DNA of 64,000 nt from Lacibacter cauensis (GCF_007830055.1 NZ_VLLE01000003.1:434001-498000); one strand, 5' to 3'. Positions 36,161-45,601 are shown, numbered from the stretch's first letter. A program made the numbers and translations. Notes: a model not told the origin generated them from the sequence alone.

Positions 36161-36211
36161 TTAACAACATTCGCTGCCGCAGCAGCCGGGATCATTTTGA
36201 TTTGTGTTCAT
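36161..36211 (-). CDS. Tiny Cys-rich ORF at the end of the ars operon
   Basis: A complete ORF of 16 codons lies 30 bases after the arsM stop and 5 bases before the terminator stem. It reads MNTNQNDPGCCGSECC: four cysteines in two pairs. The tail resembles the C-terminus of ArsM itself (CCAPGSGCC) and of ArsR (AKCC). That suggests a thiol-rich peptide able to bind As(III), or a duplicated fragment of the arsM 3' end. There is no obvious Shine-Dalgarno sequence, which is normal in this phylum. Being below usual gene-calling limits it would be missed; expression is unproven. Confidence 0.5.
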   Translation of the reverse strand: MNTNQNDPGCCGSECC

Positions 36212-36241
36212 GATGCTAAGGTTTAATTGTGAAAAAAAGAA

Positions 36242-37078
36242 TTAACAGCAACCACTGCCGGGTGCACAACAAGCTGGTTTTTGTGCATACACGGTGATGG
36301 AGAAGATACCTGTTGTTCCGTTTTTAAACGAGGCCAGTTGCTCTGCATTTAAGTAGTTGCTTAAAATATCATCGGGAATTATAATTGCTTTTTCTTTTTG
36401 TACGGTAATGTTGGTGAAACCATTTTGTGCAATCAGTTCTAAGTACACTTCTTTCTGAATAGCACCTGCTACACAGCCTGCATACATTTCTGCATCTTTA
36501 CGTAAGGCATCGGGCAATGCACCAACAAGAACCACATCCGAAATGCTGAAATGGCCGCCTGCTTTCAATACACGAAACATTTCTTTAAACACACCGTCTT
36601 TGTTGGGCACGAGATTGAGTACACAGTTGCTTACAATTACATCTGCAGTGTTTGCTGTAACAGGCATGTGTTCAATATCGCCTTGCCGAAACTCCACATT
36701 GTTAAAGCCGAGCTTTTCTGCATTGGCTCTTGCTTTATCAATCATGGCAGGTGTAAAATCAATACCAATCACTTTGCCGTTTGCACCGGTTTCTGCTCTT
36801 GCAACAAAGCAATCATTACCTGCACCACTGCCTAAATCAATCACCGTATCGCCGGGTTTTATTTTTGCAAACTGTGTTGGTAAACCACAGCCAAGACCAA
36901 GATCTGCATCGGGGTTATAACCTTTCAGATTGGTATAATCATCACTCATAATGTTATACACTTCGGTAGAACAACCACCTGCACCACAGCAGGATGATTG
37001 ATTGGTTTCCTTGTCTTGCAAAGCAATTTCACTGTACTTCTGCCTTACAATTTCTTTCAGTTGTACATCGTTTGTCAT
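36242..37078 (-). CDS. arsM: Arsenite methyltransferase
   Basis: The protein has 278 residues. The SAM-dependent methyltransferase core has 'VIDLGSGAGNDCFVA' (motif I, about 75-90), 'GIDFTPAMIDKAR' and 'DVIVSNCVLNLVPNK'. Arsenic-binding cysteines are expected at the conserved 'YAGCVAGAI' site and in 'NCVLNL'. In addition there is an N-terminal Cys cluster 'SSCCGAGGC' (about 29-36) and a C-terminal 'CCAPGSGCC'. ArsM methylates As(III) to volatile or less toxic forms. The gene follows arsR by 32 bases in one operon, and the tiny Cys-rich ORF follows it. The operon has no arsenite pump or arsenate reductase here. Confidence 0.93.
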   Translation of the reverse strand: MTNDVQLKEIVRQKYSEIALQDKETNQSSCCGAGGCSTEVYNIMSDDYTNLKGYNPDADLGLGCGLPTQFAKIKPGDTVIDLGSGAGNDCFVARAETGANGKVIGIDFTPAMIDKARANAEKLGFNNVEFRQGDIEHMPVTANTADVIVSNCVLNLVPNKDGVFKEMFRVLKAGGHFSISDVVLVGALPDALRKDAEMYAGCVAGAIQKEVYLELIAQNGFTNITVQKEKAIIIPDDILSNYLNAEQLASFKNGTTGIFSITVYAQKPACCAPGSGCC

Positions 37079-37110
37079 GTTGTTTGTTTTTTAATGATGA
37101 AGGTTGATGA

Positions 37111-37443
37111 TTAACAGCACTTGGCGTTCGCTTCTTTCAGTTTTTCAAAAAGCGAATTAAAATCGGTATTAAATTTTTCGAATGCTTTCCAGTTGATGCA
37201 GTAGCAGCTGCGTGGGCCATCGGTTTCACCATCGATGAGTCCTGCATTTTTTAATTCTTTCAAATGCTGGCTAACCGTGCTTTGCGCCAACGGTAATACT
37301 TCTACAATTTCGCCGCAAATACATTGGTTACGTTTGGCCAGTACACTTAAAATCGCAATACGTGCCGGGTGACTGATTGCTTTAGCAAAAGCTGCCAGGT
37401 TTTGCTCTTTTGTACTGAACTCTTCTTTTTTATGAACTGCCAT
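37111..37443 (-). CDS. arsR: ArsR-family metalloregulator
   Basis: The protein has 110 residues with a winged helix-turn-helix ('[18 protein letters not shown]'). Cysteines that could bind As(III) are Cys41 and Cys43 in 'NQCICGE' at the alpha-3 position, plus Cys80/Cys82 in 'SCYCINW' and a C-terminal Cys109-Cys110. It represses its own operon until metalloid binds. Two matching operator-like sites, ATCG-N8-CGAT, lie just upstream at 37451-37466 and 37513-37528; the second encloses the -7 box. It is the first gene of arsR-arsM-tiny ORF. Confidence 0.93.
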   Translation of the reverse strand: MAVHKKEEFSTKEQNLAAFAKAISHPARIAILSVLAKRNQCICGEIVEVLPLAQSTVSQHLKELKNAGLIDGETDGPRSCYCINWKAFEKFNTDFNSLFEKLKEANAKCC

Positions 37444-37450
37444 TTGTTTT

Positions 37451-37466
37451 ATCGTTTTTATACGAT
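37451..37466. promoter_or_regulatory. Proximal ArsR operator-like site
   Basis: ATCGTTTTTATACGAT, of the form ATCG-N8-CGAT with the same ATACGAT half as the distal site. It lies 7 bases upstream of the arsR start codon, in the leader. Confidence 0.6.
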
Positions 37467-37512
37467 TAATAAGGTGAAAGAAAAAGACGAATCGGATCGT
37501 CTTTAAACTTAT

Positions 37513-37549
37513 ATCGCAAATATACGATTAGTGGGTTTAGATTTCCAAA
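37513..37549 (-). promoter_or_regulatory. arsR promoter with embedded operator
   Basis: On the minus strand TTTG (37546-37549), a 21-base spacer, then TATATTTG (37517-37524). The -7 box is framed exactly by ATCG and CGAT (37513-37528), so a bound repressor would cover it. Confidence 0.65.
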
Positions 37550-37583
37550 CAAAAAGCCGGAAAATTTTTCCGGCTTCTGTTTT

Positions 37584-37660
37584 CGTCATCCCGAGGAACG
37601 AGGGATCTGCCCGGCTATTGTGCACCTGTTCAGCAGTTCCCTCCTTCGTCGGGATGACAG
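37584..37660. repeat. Long palindromic intergenic repeat (REP-like)
   Basis: GTCATCCCGA (37585-37594) and TCGGGATGAC (37649-37658) are perfect 10-base arms. Inner parts (GAACGAGGGATCT against AGTTCCCTCCTTC) pair partly. This sequence type, starting GTCATCCCGAGGAACGAGGG, is a familiar dispersed intergenic element in Bacteroidota. It lies between the ars promoter and the end of the AIM24-like gene. Confidence 0.8.
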
Positions 37661-37675
37661 GATCAATGAACTTAC

Positions 37676-38473
37676 TTATCTAAATCCATCTCCATCCAGT
37701 AAATTACCAATGCCACCTAAGAGACTACCTTCTTCTTTCCTGTTGGTTGTACCATAGGAGAGAATGCGGCTGGCTAATCTTGATACAGGCAAGGTTTGTA
37801 TCCATACTTTGCCCGGTCCACGCAGTGTTGCAAAGAACAAACCTTCGCCACCGAAGATGGTATTTTTAATTCCGCCTACGAATTGAATATCGAAGTCAAC
37901 AGTATGTGTATAGGCAACAACACAACCGGTATCGATCTTCACCAATTCACCCGGCTGCAGTTCACGTTCAAATACATGACCACCTGCATGTACAAAGGCC
38001 ATTCCATCACCTTCCAGTTTTTGCATAATAAAACCTTCGCCACCAAACAAACCGGTACCGAGTTTACGCTGCAGTGCAATACCAACGCTTACACCTTTTG
38101 CTGCGCAGAGAAAGGCATCTTTCTGGCAAACAACCGGACCGCCCAAACGTAAGAGATCAAGTGCAATAATTTTGCCTGCATAAGGTGCAGCAAAACTTAC
38201 ACGTTTTTTTCCATGACCAATATTCGTGTATGCTGTCATGAATAAACTTTCACCGGTGAGTAGGCGTTTACCTGCACTGAAGAGTTTGCCTAACACACCG
38301 GTTGGTGCATTGGCGCTGCCATCGCCAAAAATGGTTTGCATTTGTATGCCATCATCCATCAACATAAAACTGCCGGCTTCTGCAACGGCTGTTTCGTTCG
38401 GATCTAGTTCAATTTCTACGTACTGCATTTCCTCACCTACAATACGGTAATCAATTTCGTGTGCCTGTGCCAT
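37676..38473 (-). CDS. AIM24/TIGR00266-family protein
   Basis: The 265-residue, beta-rich protein lacks a signal peptide or membrane segment. It has the typical features of the TIGR00266/AIM24 family: '[20 protein letters not shown]' at the start, '[14 protein letters not shown]', Gly-rich repeats such as '[19 protein letters not shown]' and '[19 protein letters not shown]', and the C-terminal '[12 protein letters not shown]'. The fold is a trimeric double-stranded beta helix in known structures; the biochemical role is unsettled. It stands after the RND terminator and is likely transcribed alone. Confidence 0.93.
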   Translation of the reverse strand: MAQAHEIDYRIVGEEMQYVEIELDPNETAVAEAGSFMLMDDGIQMQTIFGDGSANAPTGVLGKLFSAGKRLLTGESLFMTAYTNIGHGKKRVSFAAPYAGKIIALDLLRLGGPVVCQKDAFLCAAKGVSVGIALQRKLGTGLFGGEGFIMQKLEGDGMAFVHAGGHVFERELQPGELVKIDTGCVVAYTHTVDFDIQFVGGIKNTIFGGEGLFFATLRGPGKVWIQTLPVSRLASRILSYGTTNRKEEGSLLGGIGNLLDGDGFR

Positions 38474-38544
38474 GATGATAATTTTTATGTGAAATTACTT
38501 TTAAGACGAATATGCCGGTTGAATTATTTTGTTAAACGCAAAAG

Positions 38545-38574
38545 AAAAACCCTCTCGGTTTTGAGAGGGTTTTT
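38545..38574 (-). terminator. Terminator of the RND efflux operon
   Basis: ACCCTCTC (38549-38556), loop GGTTTT, GAGAGGGT (38563-38570), flanked by A and T runs on both sides, so it works on either strand. It lies 20 bases past the RND gene stop. Confidence 0.85.
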
Positions 38575-38594
38575 GCAGGAGGTGTTTTTATCAA

Positions 38595-41500
38595 TTATAT
38601 TTTAGTAGGAACTGTTTTACGTGGTTTACCAAGCCATACTTTCTTTCCTTGTATTGCTCTTCCGAGGTACATGATACCTACAAAGATGAAGAAGAACGGA
38701 CCGAGGAAACCAAGCAGTGCTATGTACTTCGTACCATAGAATTGTTCCATTGGTCTTCTTAAACGTTCAGAAATGATGTACATACTTGGCACCATAATCA
38801 ATGTTAAGAAGAAAGCGAAGATCAAACCATAAATGATTGTCCAGCTTAATGGTCCCCAGAATACGACGCTGTCACCACCAAAGAAAATCTTTGGATTAAG
38901 GTGCTGGAACAGCGAAACGAAATCGATGTTGAAACCAACAGCCAGCGGTAACAAACCAAGCATGGTAGCAAGGGCAGTAAGCAACACCGGTATGATCCTG
39001 ATTTTACCTGCCTGGATAGCTGCTTCACGTGTTTTGTACCCACGGTGGCGCAACTCATCGGTAAACTCAATCAACAGGATACCGTTCTTGATTACAATGC
39101 CCGCCAAACCAATTACACCTACGCCCAACATGATTGTTGCAATGGTTTTGCCGGTTAATGCATAACCCAACAACACACCAATAATGCTGAAGAAGATTTC
39201 AGTAATTACAATGAATGGTTTACTTAAGCTGTTAAACTGTAATACAAGTATCAGGAAGATTAAACCGATGGCAATTACCAACGCTGTTCCAAGAAACGCA
39301 TTGGTTTCTGCTTCCTGTTCGCTTTGTCCGCTTTGGCGAATGGTAACATCTTCCGGAATACGTACTTTATTTTTAAAGTCATCAATCTTTGTTTTCAGTT
39401 GCGCATTAATTGCTGCTGCCTGTGTAGGATCAGCAATATTTGATTGTAACTGAATGGTACGTTTCAGATTCTTACGTTTTACACCACCACTGCTGCTGGT
39501 ATAATCGAAGCTTGCAATTGCGTTGATGGGCACCTGCTTAATTTGTCCGGTATTAAAATCACGGAATGTGATCTTCATGTTCATCAGGTCGCCGATGTTG
39601 TTGCGTTGCAGTTCGTTGTAACGCAACTGAATCTTGTACTCATCTTCGCCTTCTTTCAACTTACTTACTTCTTTACCAAACAGGGCAGTGCGTAATTCCA
39701 TACCTACCTGTGCAGTACTAACACCTTCAATCAATGCACGCTCACGATCAACATGCACGGTAATTTCAGGATTGTTCAGATCAACATCCATCTGCAGGTT
39801 ATCAATACCTTCCACACGGTTTGTATCGAGGTAGTTGTACAACTCTGTTGCAACCTTCGCAATATTGTTGAAGTTGTCACCTACTACTTCAATGTTTACC
39901 GGAGGATCTGTGGGCGGACCACCATCTTCTTTTTCAACGCTGATAGCTGCACCCGGAATACCTTTAATACTCCTACGGATTTCATCGATGTAAACCTGGG
40001 TTGATTTGCCATGACGTTTTTCATATTCCACAAACGACACTTGTATACGTCCAAGATTGGCTTGTGTACTACGGTTATTATCACGTGGGTTATTGGCACT
40101 TACCGCAACGTTGGTAATAATACTTTCAACAATTGAACCTTCTTCACCTGGTTTTTCTTTCTCTAGAATTTTGTACACTTTCTTTTCCAGTAAAGTGGTT
40201 ACTGAATCGGTATACTTAACGTCTGTACCAACAGGCAATTTCAAATACACATAGATAAAGTTCGGATCGCCACTTGGGAAGAAGGTAGAAGAATTACCTC
40301 TTGCCAACAGTAAAGCAACCGAAATAGGGAACAATACGAACAGCGATACCAATGCCCATGCAGGTCTTGTTCCTTTCAATATCCAACGCAGGAGTTTTTC
40401 GTAACGGTTCATTAAACCGGGGAGAATACGTTCCTGGAAGAAATAGATGGTATCACGCAACACATAACGGTTAAGCACACCCGCCAGAGCCATAAAGAAC
40501 AGGAAGTTACCGGTACCGTGGTTACCTAAAACATGGTTGGCAATACCCACAATCCAGAATGCCCACCAATGCCATTTACGGAAGATGGCACTTTTCCTTT
40601 CATCGTATTCACGGCCTTCAGGCTTCATAAAGCTTACCGCAAATACAGGGTTGATGATGAACGCAACAATCAATGATGCAGCCAGTGTTAAAATGAGCAT
40701 CACCGGCAGGTAAATCATAAACTTACCAATGATACCTTTCCAGAACAACAGCGGGAAGAATGGCGCAAGTGTTGTAGCAGTACCTGCCAACACCGGAATA
40801 AATACTTCACCTGCTGCTTCTTTTGCACTGCGTATTACCGGTACTCGACCGTTATGATAAATACGGTGTGTATTTTCAATTACCACAATCGCATCATCCA
40901 CAATAATACCCAAACCAAACAGTAACGCAAACAACACAATAAAGTTGAGCGTTACGCCTGTACCAACAATGTAATCCGCTACCGGTAAAAACAGGAAGGC
41001 CACAAACACACTCAACGGTACACTCAATGCCACAAAGAAGGCATTGGTAACACCCATGAAGAACATAAGGATAAGCAATACTAAAATAAAGCCGATAACA
41101 ATGGTGTTCACCAATTCGTTAAACGATGTTTTGGTTTGCTTACTCTGGTCGCCGGTGAATGTTATTTTTAAGTCTTTCGGTAAGATGTCGTTCTTCTGCA
41201 TTTCTTCTACCGAAGCCTTTACATTATCTGCTGCGCTGATGAGGTTTTCACCACTGCGTTTAATAATGTTGAGCGTAATTACATTCTTACCGTCTAAACG
41301 GGCAAAACTTTCTTTTTCTTTAACAGTGTCTTTAATGCTTGCAATATCCTTGAGGTAAACAGGCGCACCGTTTACACCTTTTACAATGATATTGTTCAGA
41401 TCGAAAGAGCTGTTGAACTGACCACGTACACGTACAGTACGTTTTTGTGTACCAATTTCAATTAAACCACCTGTGATATCATTGTTCTCACGGGCAATGG

Positions 41501-42164
41501 CACCTTCAATATCTGCAAACGTAATACGTGCACTTGCCATGCGGTAAGGATCTACGTTTACCTGTATTTCACGTTCAGGCGCACCCACAATATCAGCACG
41601 TGTAATTTCTTTCAGCTCTTCAAAACGGTCCTGCATTTTTTCTGCATACTGTTTCAGTTTTACAGGATCGTAATCGCCACTCACATTCACATACATAATC
41701 GGCATTTCGCTGAATGCAAATTCCTGTACATCCGGTTCTGCAGTAAGATCCTGCGGTAAATCGGTTCTTGCTTTATCTACCGCATCTTTTACTTTTTGCT
41801 TGGCGAGATCGGTTTTTACGTCTGTATCAAACTCCACAACAATTAATGAGAAATCGGTTTGTGAAGTAGATTGTACCTTAATAACACGTGCACCACTGAT
41901 ACTCTTGATTTGCTTTTCGATGGGGCGTGTTACCAGGTTTTCAATATCGGCAGGGGAGTTACCTACATAAATGGTAGCCACCGAAATGGTTGGTACCACG
42001 ATATCAGGAAACTGTTCTTTGGGCAGCGTATTGAATTTAAACAAACCATAAGCCGTAATAAGGATGGTGATGATATAGATCGCCGTGCGATTATCAACAC
42101 TCCAGCTGGTGGGTTTAAATTCTTTAAACTTTTTGCTGAGCCCTTCTATTAAGTTTGATTGCAT
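38595..42164 (-). CDS. RND-family efflux transporter (HAE1/AcrB-like inner-membrane pump)
   Basis: The protein has 1189 residues, slightly longer than AcrB-type pumps (about 1040) because of an insertion of about 100 residues near the middle and a C-terminal extension. It has twelve predicted membrane helices: helix 1 at about 28-46, a cluster at about 345-520, one near 600, and a cluster at about 950-1165. Two large periplasmic loops lie between. The proton-relay Asp pair is in 'GLGIIVDDAIVVIENTHR'. It exports drugs, solvents or other toxic compounds using proton motive force, with the adaptor and TolC genes just upstream. Substrate is not predictable; no metal-binding Met cluster was recognised. 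Confidence 0.93.
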   Translation of the reverse strand: MQSNLIEGLSKKFKEFKPTSWSVDNRTAIYIITILITAYGLFKFNTLPKEQFPDIVVPTISVATIYVGNSPADIENLVTRPIEKQIKSISGARVIKVQSTSQTDFSLIVVEFDTDVKTDLAKQKVKDAVDKARTDLPQDLTAEPDVQEFAFSEMPIMYVNVSGDYDPVKLKQYAEKMQDRFEELKEITRADIVGAPEREIQVNVDPYRMASARITFADIEGAIARENNDITGGLIEIGTQKRTVRVRGQFNSSFDLNNIIVKGVNGAPVYLKDIASIKDTVKEKESFARLDGKNVITLNIIKRSGENLISAADNVKASVEEMQKNDILPKDLKITFTGDQSKQTKTSFNELVNTIVIGFILVLLILMFFMGVTNAFFVALSVPLSVFVAFLFLPVADYIVGTGVTLNFIVLFALLFGLGIIVDDAIVVIENTHRIYHNGRVPVIRSAKEAAGEVFIPVLAGTATTLAPFFPLLFWKGIIGKFMIYLPVMLILTLAASLIVAFIINPVFAVSFMKPEGREYDERKSAIFRKWHWWAFWIVGIANHVLGNHGTGNFLFFMALAGVLNRYVLRDTIYFFQERILPGLMNRYEKLLRWILKGTRPAWALVSLFVLFPISVALLLARGNSSTFFPSGDPNFIYVYLKLPVGTDVKYTDSVTTLLEKKVYKILEKEKPGEEGSIVESIITNVAVSANNPRDNNRSTQANLGRIQVSFVEYEKRHGKSTQVYIDEIRRSIKGIPGAAISVEKEDGGPPTDPPVNIEVVGDNFNNIAKVATELYNYLDTNRVEGIDNLQMDVDLNNPEITVHVDRERALIEGVSTAQVGMELRTALFGKEVSKLKEGEDEYKIQLRYNELQRNNIGDLMNMKITFRDFNTGQIKQVPINAIASFDYTSSSGGVKRKNLKRTIQLQSNIADPTQAAAINAQLKTKIDDFKNKVRIPEDVTIRQSGQSEQEAETNAFLGTALVIAIGLIFLILVLQFNSLSKPFIVITEIFFSIIGVLLGYALTGKTIATIMLGVGVIGLAGIVIKNGILLIEFTDELRHRGYKTREAAIQAGKIRIIPVLLTALATMLGLLPLAVGFNIDFVSLFQHLNPKIFFGGDSVVFWGPLSWTIIYGLIFAFFLTLIMVPSMYIISERLRRPMEQFYGTKYIALLGFLGPFFFIFVGIMYLGRAIQGKKVWLGKPRKTVPTKI

Positions 42165-42256
42165 ATAATAATAAGATTATATAGTCAGCATTTGGTTAAG
42201 AACAACAGTGTACACAGGTACAATGAAACATACCGTGATCTGCTGTTGCAGTGAAA

Positions 42257-43423
42257 TTATCCGATAGTTACAACTTGTTTATCGTACACGGTTTGATAAC
42301 CTTCGGAAATAAGTTGCATACCTGCCTGCAAACCGGCTTTGATCTCAATCTTATCGCCATACGATTCACCAACTACAACTGGTTTCTTTACGGCAACGTT
42401 GCGACCCTTGCTGTCTTTCTCCACTACATACACATACTTTCCTTTATCGTCGGTTTGTACAAGGTTTACAGGTATAACAATTGCATTTGGCGCATCGTAA
42501 TCTTTAATACGTACTGCAGCTACAGAATTCGGACGAATAGTACCACCCGGTACCGCAGCTTCAATTGTAAATGTGCGTGAGCTGGGATTAATGATTTGCG
42601 ATGCAAGTCTTACAGTAGAGTTGAATGACTTTCCAACATCAGGAAGTGTAACGATCACTGGACTGCCAACACGCACACGTGTCATGTAATTTTCAGGAAC
42701 TTCTACCAGTGCTTTTAAGGTACTGTTATTGACAATGCGTATTTGCGGACCCATTGCGTTTGCACCAACAAACAGTTCGCCTACTTTGATATTCACCTGG
42801 TCGGCAATACCGGTTACAGGAGCATAAACAGTATAGAGTTTAATTTGCTCGTTTGCAGTTGCAATTTGTTTCTCCAACGCTTCTACCTGTGTTTTTGCCT
42901 GGAGCAGTTGTACTTCCGATCCAATGTTCTGATCCCACAAATTCTTTGTACGGTTATACAGTTCTTTTGCCAGTGATAATTGTGTTTCGTAAATCTTTAC
43001 TTGCTGACGAAGTACTTTATCATCGAGCTTTAACAGCAGCTGACCTTTCTTTACGTTTTGCCCCTGCTTTACATACAATTCAGTAACAACACCGCCCTGT
43101 CCGTTGGGAGGAGCTACATACGAAATGTCGTCTGCATCAATTTTTCCCTGCAGATCGATGTAGTGCGAAAAATCTTCAGTTACAACAGGCAGTACTGCAA
43201 TCAGCTTAGCTTTTTCGCTTTTACCGGCTGCGGTATCCAGCTTGGCAATTTCTTCTTCCAGTGTTTTAATTTTTGTAGCAAGTGTTACCTGCTCTGTCTT
43301 CAGCTTTTCCAGCTGTGCTTTTTTATCGCCCAGTGAACCTTTTTTCTCTTTCGCTCCGCCGCCGCAGGCTACCAGCAATACGGCAAATCCTGCGATGATT
43401 GTGTATTGAAATATGCGTTTCAT
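42257..43423 (-). CDS. RND efflux periplasmic adaptor subunit
   Basis: The protein has 388 residues. The N-terminus is a lipoprotein signal (…AVLLVACGGG, Cys about 20), followed by a predicted coiled coil (about 30-65, 'KAQLEKLKTEQVTLATKIKT') that is extra to the usual architecture. Then come the barrel-sandwich (lipoyl-like) halves ('VVTELYVKQGQNVKKGQLLL' and 'APVTGIADQVNIKVGELFV') around an alpha-helical hairpin, a beta-barrel domain and a membrane-proximal domain ending 'YDKQVVTIG'. It bridges the pump and the TolC-like channel. It starts 30 bases after the TolC-like gene and ends 92 bases before the pump gene. Confidence 0.93.
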   Translation of the reverse strand: MKRIFQYTIIAGFAVLLVACGGGAKEKKGSLGDKKAQLEKLKTEQVTLATKIKTLEEEIAKLDTAAGKSEKAKLIAVLPVVTEDFSHYIDLQGKIDADDISYVAPPNGQGGVVTELYVKQGQNVKKGQLLLKLDDKVLRQQVKIYETQLSLAKELYNRTKNLWDQNIGSEVQLLQAKTQVEALEKQIATANEQIKLYTVYAPVTGIADQVNIKVGELFVGANAMGPQIRIVNNSTLKALVEVPENYMTRVRVGSPVIVTLPDVGKSFNSTVRLASQIINPSSRTFTIEAAVPGGTIRPNSVAAVRIKDYDAPNAIVIPVNLVQTDDKGKYVYVVEKDSKGRNVAVKKPVVVGESYGDKIEIKAGLQAGMQLISEGYQTVYDKQVVTIG

Positions 43424-43453
43424 ATTTTGTTGTTTATAGTAATGGTTTGATGA

Positions 43454-44869
43454 TTAGTTTAATTGGCCAATGGATTTAAAGTAATTGATACGTGCAACAA
43501 CGGCATTGTACAATGCATCGAAGTAATTGCCTTGTGCTCTTTGTAATTCTGTATCGGCTTGTAATACTTCAAAACTGCTGCCTACGCCTTGCTCATATTT
43601 TTTCTTGGTGGTATTGTACACACGTTCGGCCAACTCAAGATTGTTCTGCTGTGCATCCATATTTAAAATAGCATTGCGCAGATTAATCTGTGCCGATGTT
43701 TTTTCAAGATCGATCGCCTTCTTTACATTGTCGAGTGTGTTGGTTGTTTTATCCAGCGTGTATTTTGCCTGCTGAATTTTATACTTGCGCTGCATACCAT
43801 CGAATATGGGTACACTCAGGTTTAAACCAATAAGATTGGAGTTGAACCAAAACCAGTTTTGACCGGTGAAAGCAGAAAAGTTTTTGTTAAGCTGACCCTG
43901 TTGCTGAAACTGGTAAAAGAATGCCAGCGTAGGTGCATACCCCAACTTCTGACGTTTGACATCCAACTGCTGCAGTTTTTGTACCGTGTTGAGTAAACGT
44001 ACTTCGCTGCGGTTGTTGTAATTGAACGAACCATCATCGAGGATGTTTTCTTTTACTGTTTGAGTAGAGAGTTTTTCAGTTAAAACAATTTTATCGCCCT
44101 GGCTTAAACCCATGCTGAATTTTAAAGCAGCATAACCCAGCTCAATCATATTCTTCAGCTGCGTTTCGGTTGATTTGGTGTTGTTAAAGCTTACGGTTGT
44201 TTTATCAATATCAAGCTTTTCAATAAAACCGTTTTTGAAGAGTTGCTCCTGGTCGCTCAGTAATTTTTGAAAACGTTGCAGACTTACTTGCAGTACTTCG
44301 AGTTGCTGCTCGGCAATCAACACCTGGTAATAGGCTTTCTGCACCTGCTCACGGGTTTTATCTTCCTGTACTTTGATGTTTTCTGTTGCATACGCAATAG
44401 AAGTTTTGCGGGCAATCAGTCCTACAAATACATCAGGTTGAAATAAAAGCTGGTTTAAGCTTACACCAGCAGTTACGTTCCAGGGCTGTACAAAAGAAAA
44501 TTCCTGTACAGTAAATTCCTGTTTTGCCGGAATGGTATTGCCGCTGCCGTCTTTTACTCCTTCCTGGTTTAGTACACGGTAAATGTCTGTACGTCCGGCA
44601 CTCGGGAATAATACTTTCGGCAATGTGAGATAATGTGCTACTTGCGCACTGCCGCTTACCTGTGGTAAAGCGGAGCCAACAATTTCTTTGTTTTGTGCTT
44701 CCTGCTTTGCAGAATCGATGCGAAGGTTTTTGAGATCGGCTACATTTTTTAATGCAAGATCTACGGCATCTTTTACGGTGAGCCTGTATTCTGTTTGCGC
44801 TTTGGTTGTTTGGAAACCAAGCAGCAGCAGTGCAAACAGGAGCCACTTGTTTCTTTTTGTTTTTTTCAT
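43454..44869 (-). CDS. TolC-family outer-membrane efflux protein
   Basis: The protein has 471 residues: a signal peptide (about 1-24, ending TTKAQ) and two OEP repeats of long helices ('LTVKDAVDLALKNVADLKNL' at the start; 'TLDNVKKAIDLEKTSAQINL', 'YEQGVGSSFEVLQADTELQR' in the second half). The trimer forms the channel that completes the RND pump encoded by the next two genes. It begins 87 bases after the TetR stop on the same strand. No separate promoter was found in that gap, so co-transcription from the tetR promoter is likely. Confidence 0.94.
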   Translation of the reverse strand: MKKTKRNKWLLFALLLLGFQTTKAQTEYRLTVKDAVDLALKNVADLKNLRIDSAKQEAQNKEIVGSALPQVSGSAQVAHYLTLPKVLFPSAGRTDIYRVLNQEGVKDGSGNTIPAKQEFTVQEFSFVQPWNVTAGVSLNQLLFQPDVFVGLIARKTSIAYATENIKVQEDKTREQVQKAYYQVLIAEQQLEVLQVSLQRFQKLLSDQEQLFKNGFIEKLDIDKTTVSFNNTKSTETQLKNMIELGYAALKFSMGLSQGDKIVLTEKLSTQTVKENILDDGSFNYNNRSEVRLLNTVQKLQQLDVKRQKLGYAPTLAFFYQFQQQGQLNKNFSAFTGQNWFWFNSNLIGLNLSVPIFDGMQRKYKIQQAKYTLDKTTNTLDNVKKAIDLEKTSAQINLRNAILNMDAQQNNLELAERVYNTTKKKYEQGVGSSFEVLQADTELQRAQGNYFDALYNAVVARINYFKSIGQLN

Positions 44870-44956
44870 CGCTTGTCTTTAGTTAGTGATAGCCATATAA
44901 CCATTTGCCCGGCAACTCAGCTATAAGTATGCTCAGCAATTTGGTTAGTATGGATG

Positions 44957-45586
44957 TTAAGGTTTACTATGTTGTTTCTTTTTATACTCTTCTTTGTATT
45001 TCATAATCAGCTTATGTCCTTTTGATGTAGATAAGCCAAACAGAAAATGTTCCATTGTTTCACGTGTCAGATCAATGAGGTTGAACTTGCCGGGTGCAGA
45101 TGCGGCCATTGCAAATGGTATCATCATTGTTTCTACCCGGTAGCGGCTCATTACTTCTACCGATATATCTTCCCTGTATAATTCCTCTTCAATTCCTCTG
45201 CGGATGTTATGCGCAACAATCTCATACAGGAATACTTCTTTCATTTTCCTGAACCGTTCAAATGCTTTTGGATGAAATTTTTCTGCATCGTACAACACTA
45301 CCGGGTTCAGGTTGGCAAACTGTTCGTACATGCGCTCCAGCGTAAGAAAAATTTCTTCAACAGCGTTGCGTGCATTGTTTTTACACATTTCGCACTTGTG
45401 CTGGGTATAGTTTACCTCATCATCCATCACGGCAGTTACCAGTTCATCTTTCTCCGAAAAAAACTGGTAAATGGTCTTCTTGCTCATGCCCAGCTGTGCA
45501 GCAATATCATCCATCGAAACCGACCGGATGCCGTACCGCAAAAAGAGTTCATGCGCTTTCTTCTGTATTCTTTCTTTTGTTTCCAT
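44957..45586 (-). CDS. TetR/AcrR-family repressor of the efflux operon
   Basis: The protein has 209 residues from the ATG at 45586 (METKERIQKKAHELFLRYG). The longer frame up to 45682 covers the promoter and operator and is rejected. The N-terminal helix-turn-helix reads 'SMDDIAAQLGMSKKTIYQFF'. The ligand domain is helical with a CxxC-like 'HKCEMCKNN' at about 66-74, and the C-terminus is basic. A perfect 11+10+11 palindrome at 45609-45640 spans its own promoter, so autorepression and control of the downstream tolC-adaptor-RND genes is strongly suggested. The ligand is unknown. Confidence 0.93.
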   Translation of the reverse strand: METKERIQKKAHELFLRYGIRSVSMDDIAAQLGMSKKTIYQFFSEKDELVTAVMDDEVNYTQHKCEMCKNNARNAVEEIFLTLERMYEQFANLNPVVLYDAEKFHPKAFERFRKMKEVFLYEIVAHNIRRGIEEELYREDISVEVMSRYRVETMMIPFAMAASAPGKFNLIDLTRETMEHFLFGLSTSKGHKLIMKYKEEYKKKQHSKP

Positions 45587-45601
45587 ACCGAAAATCGGGT
45601 G

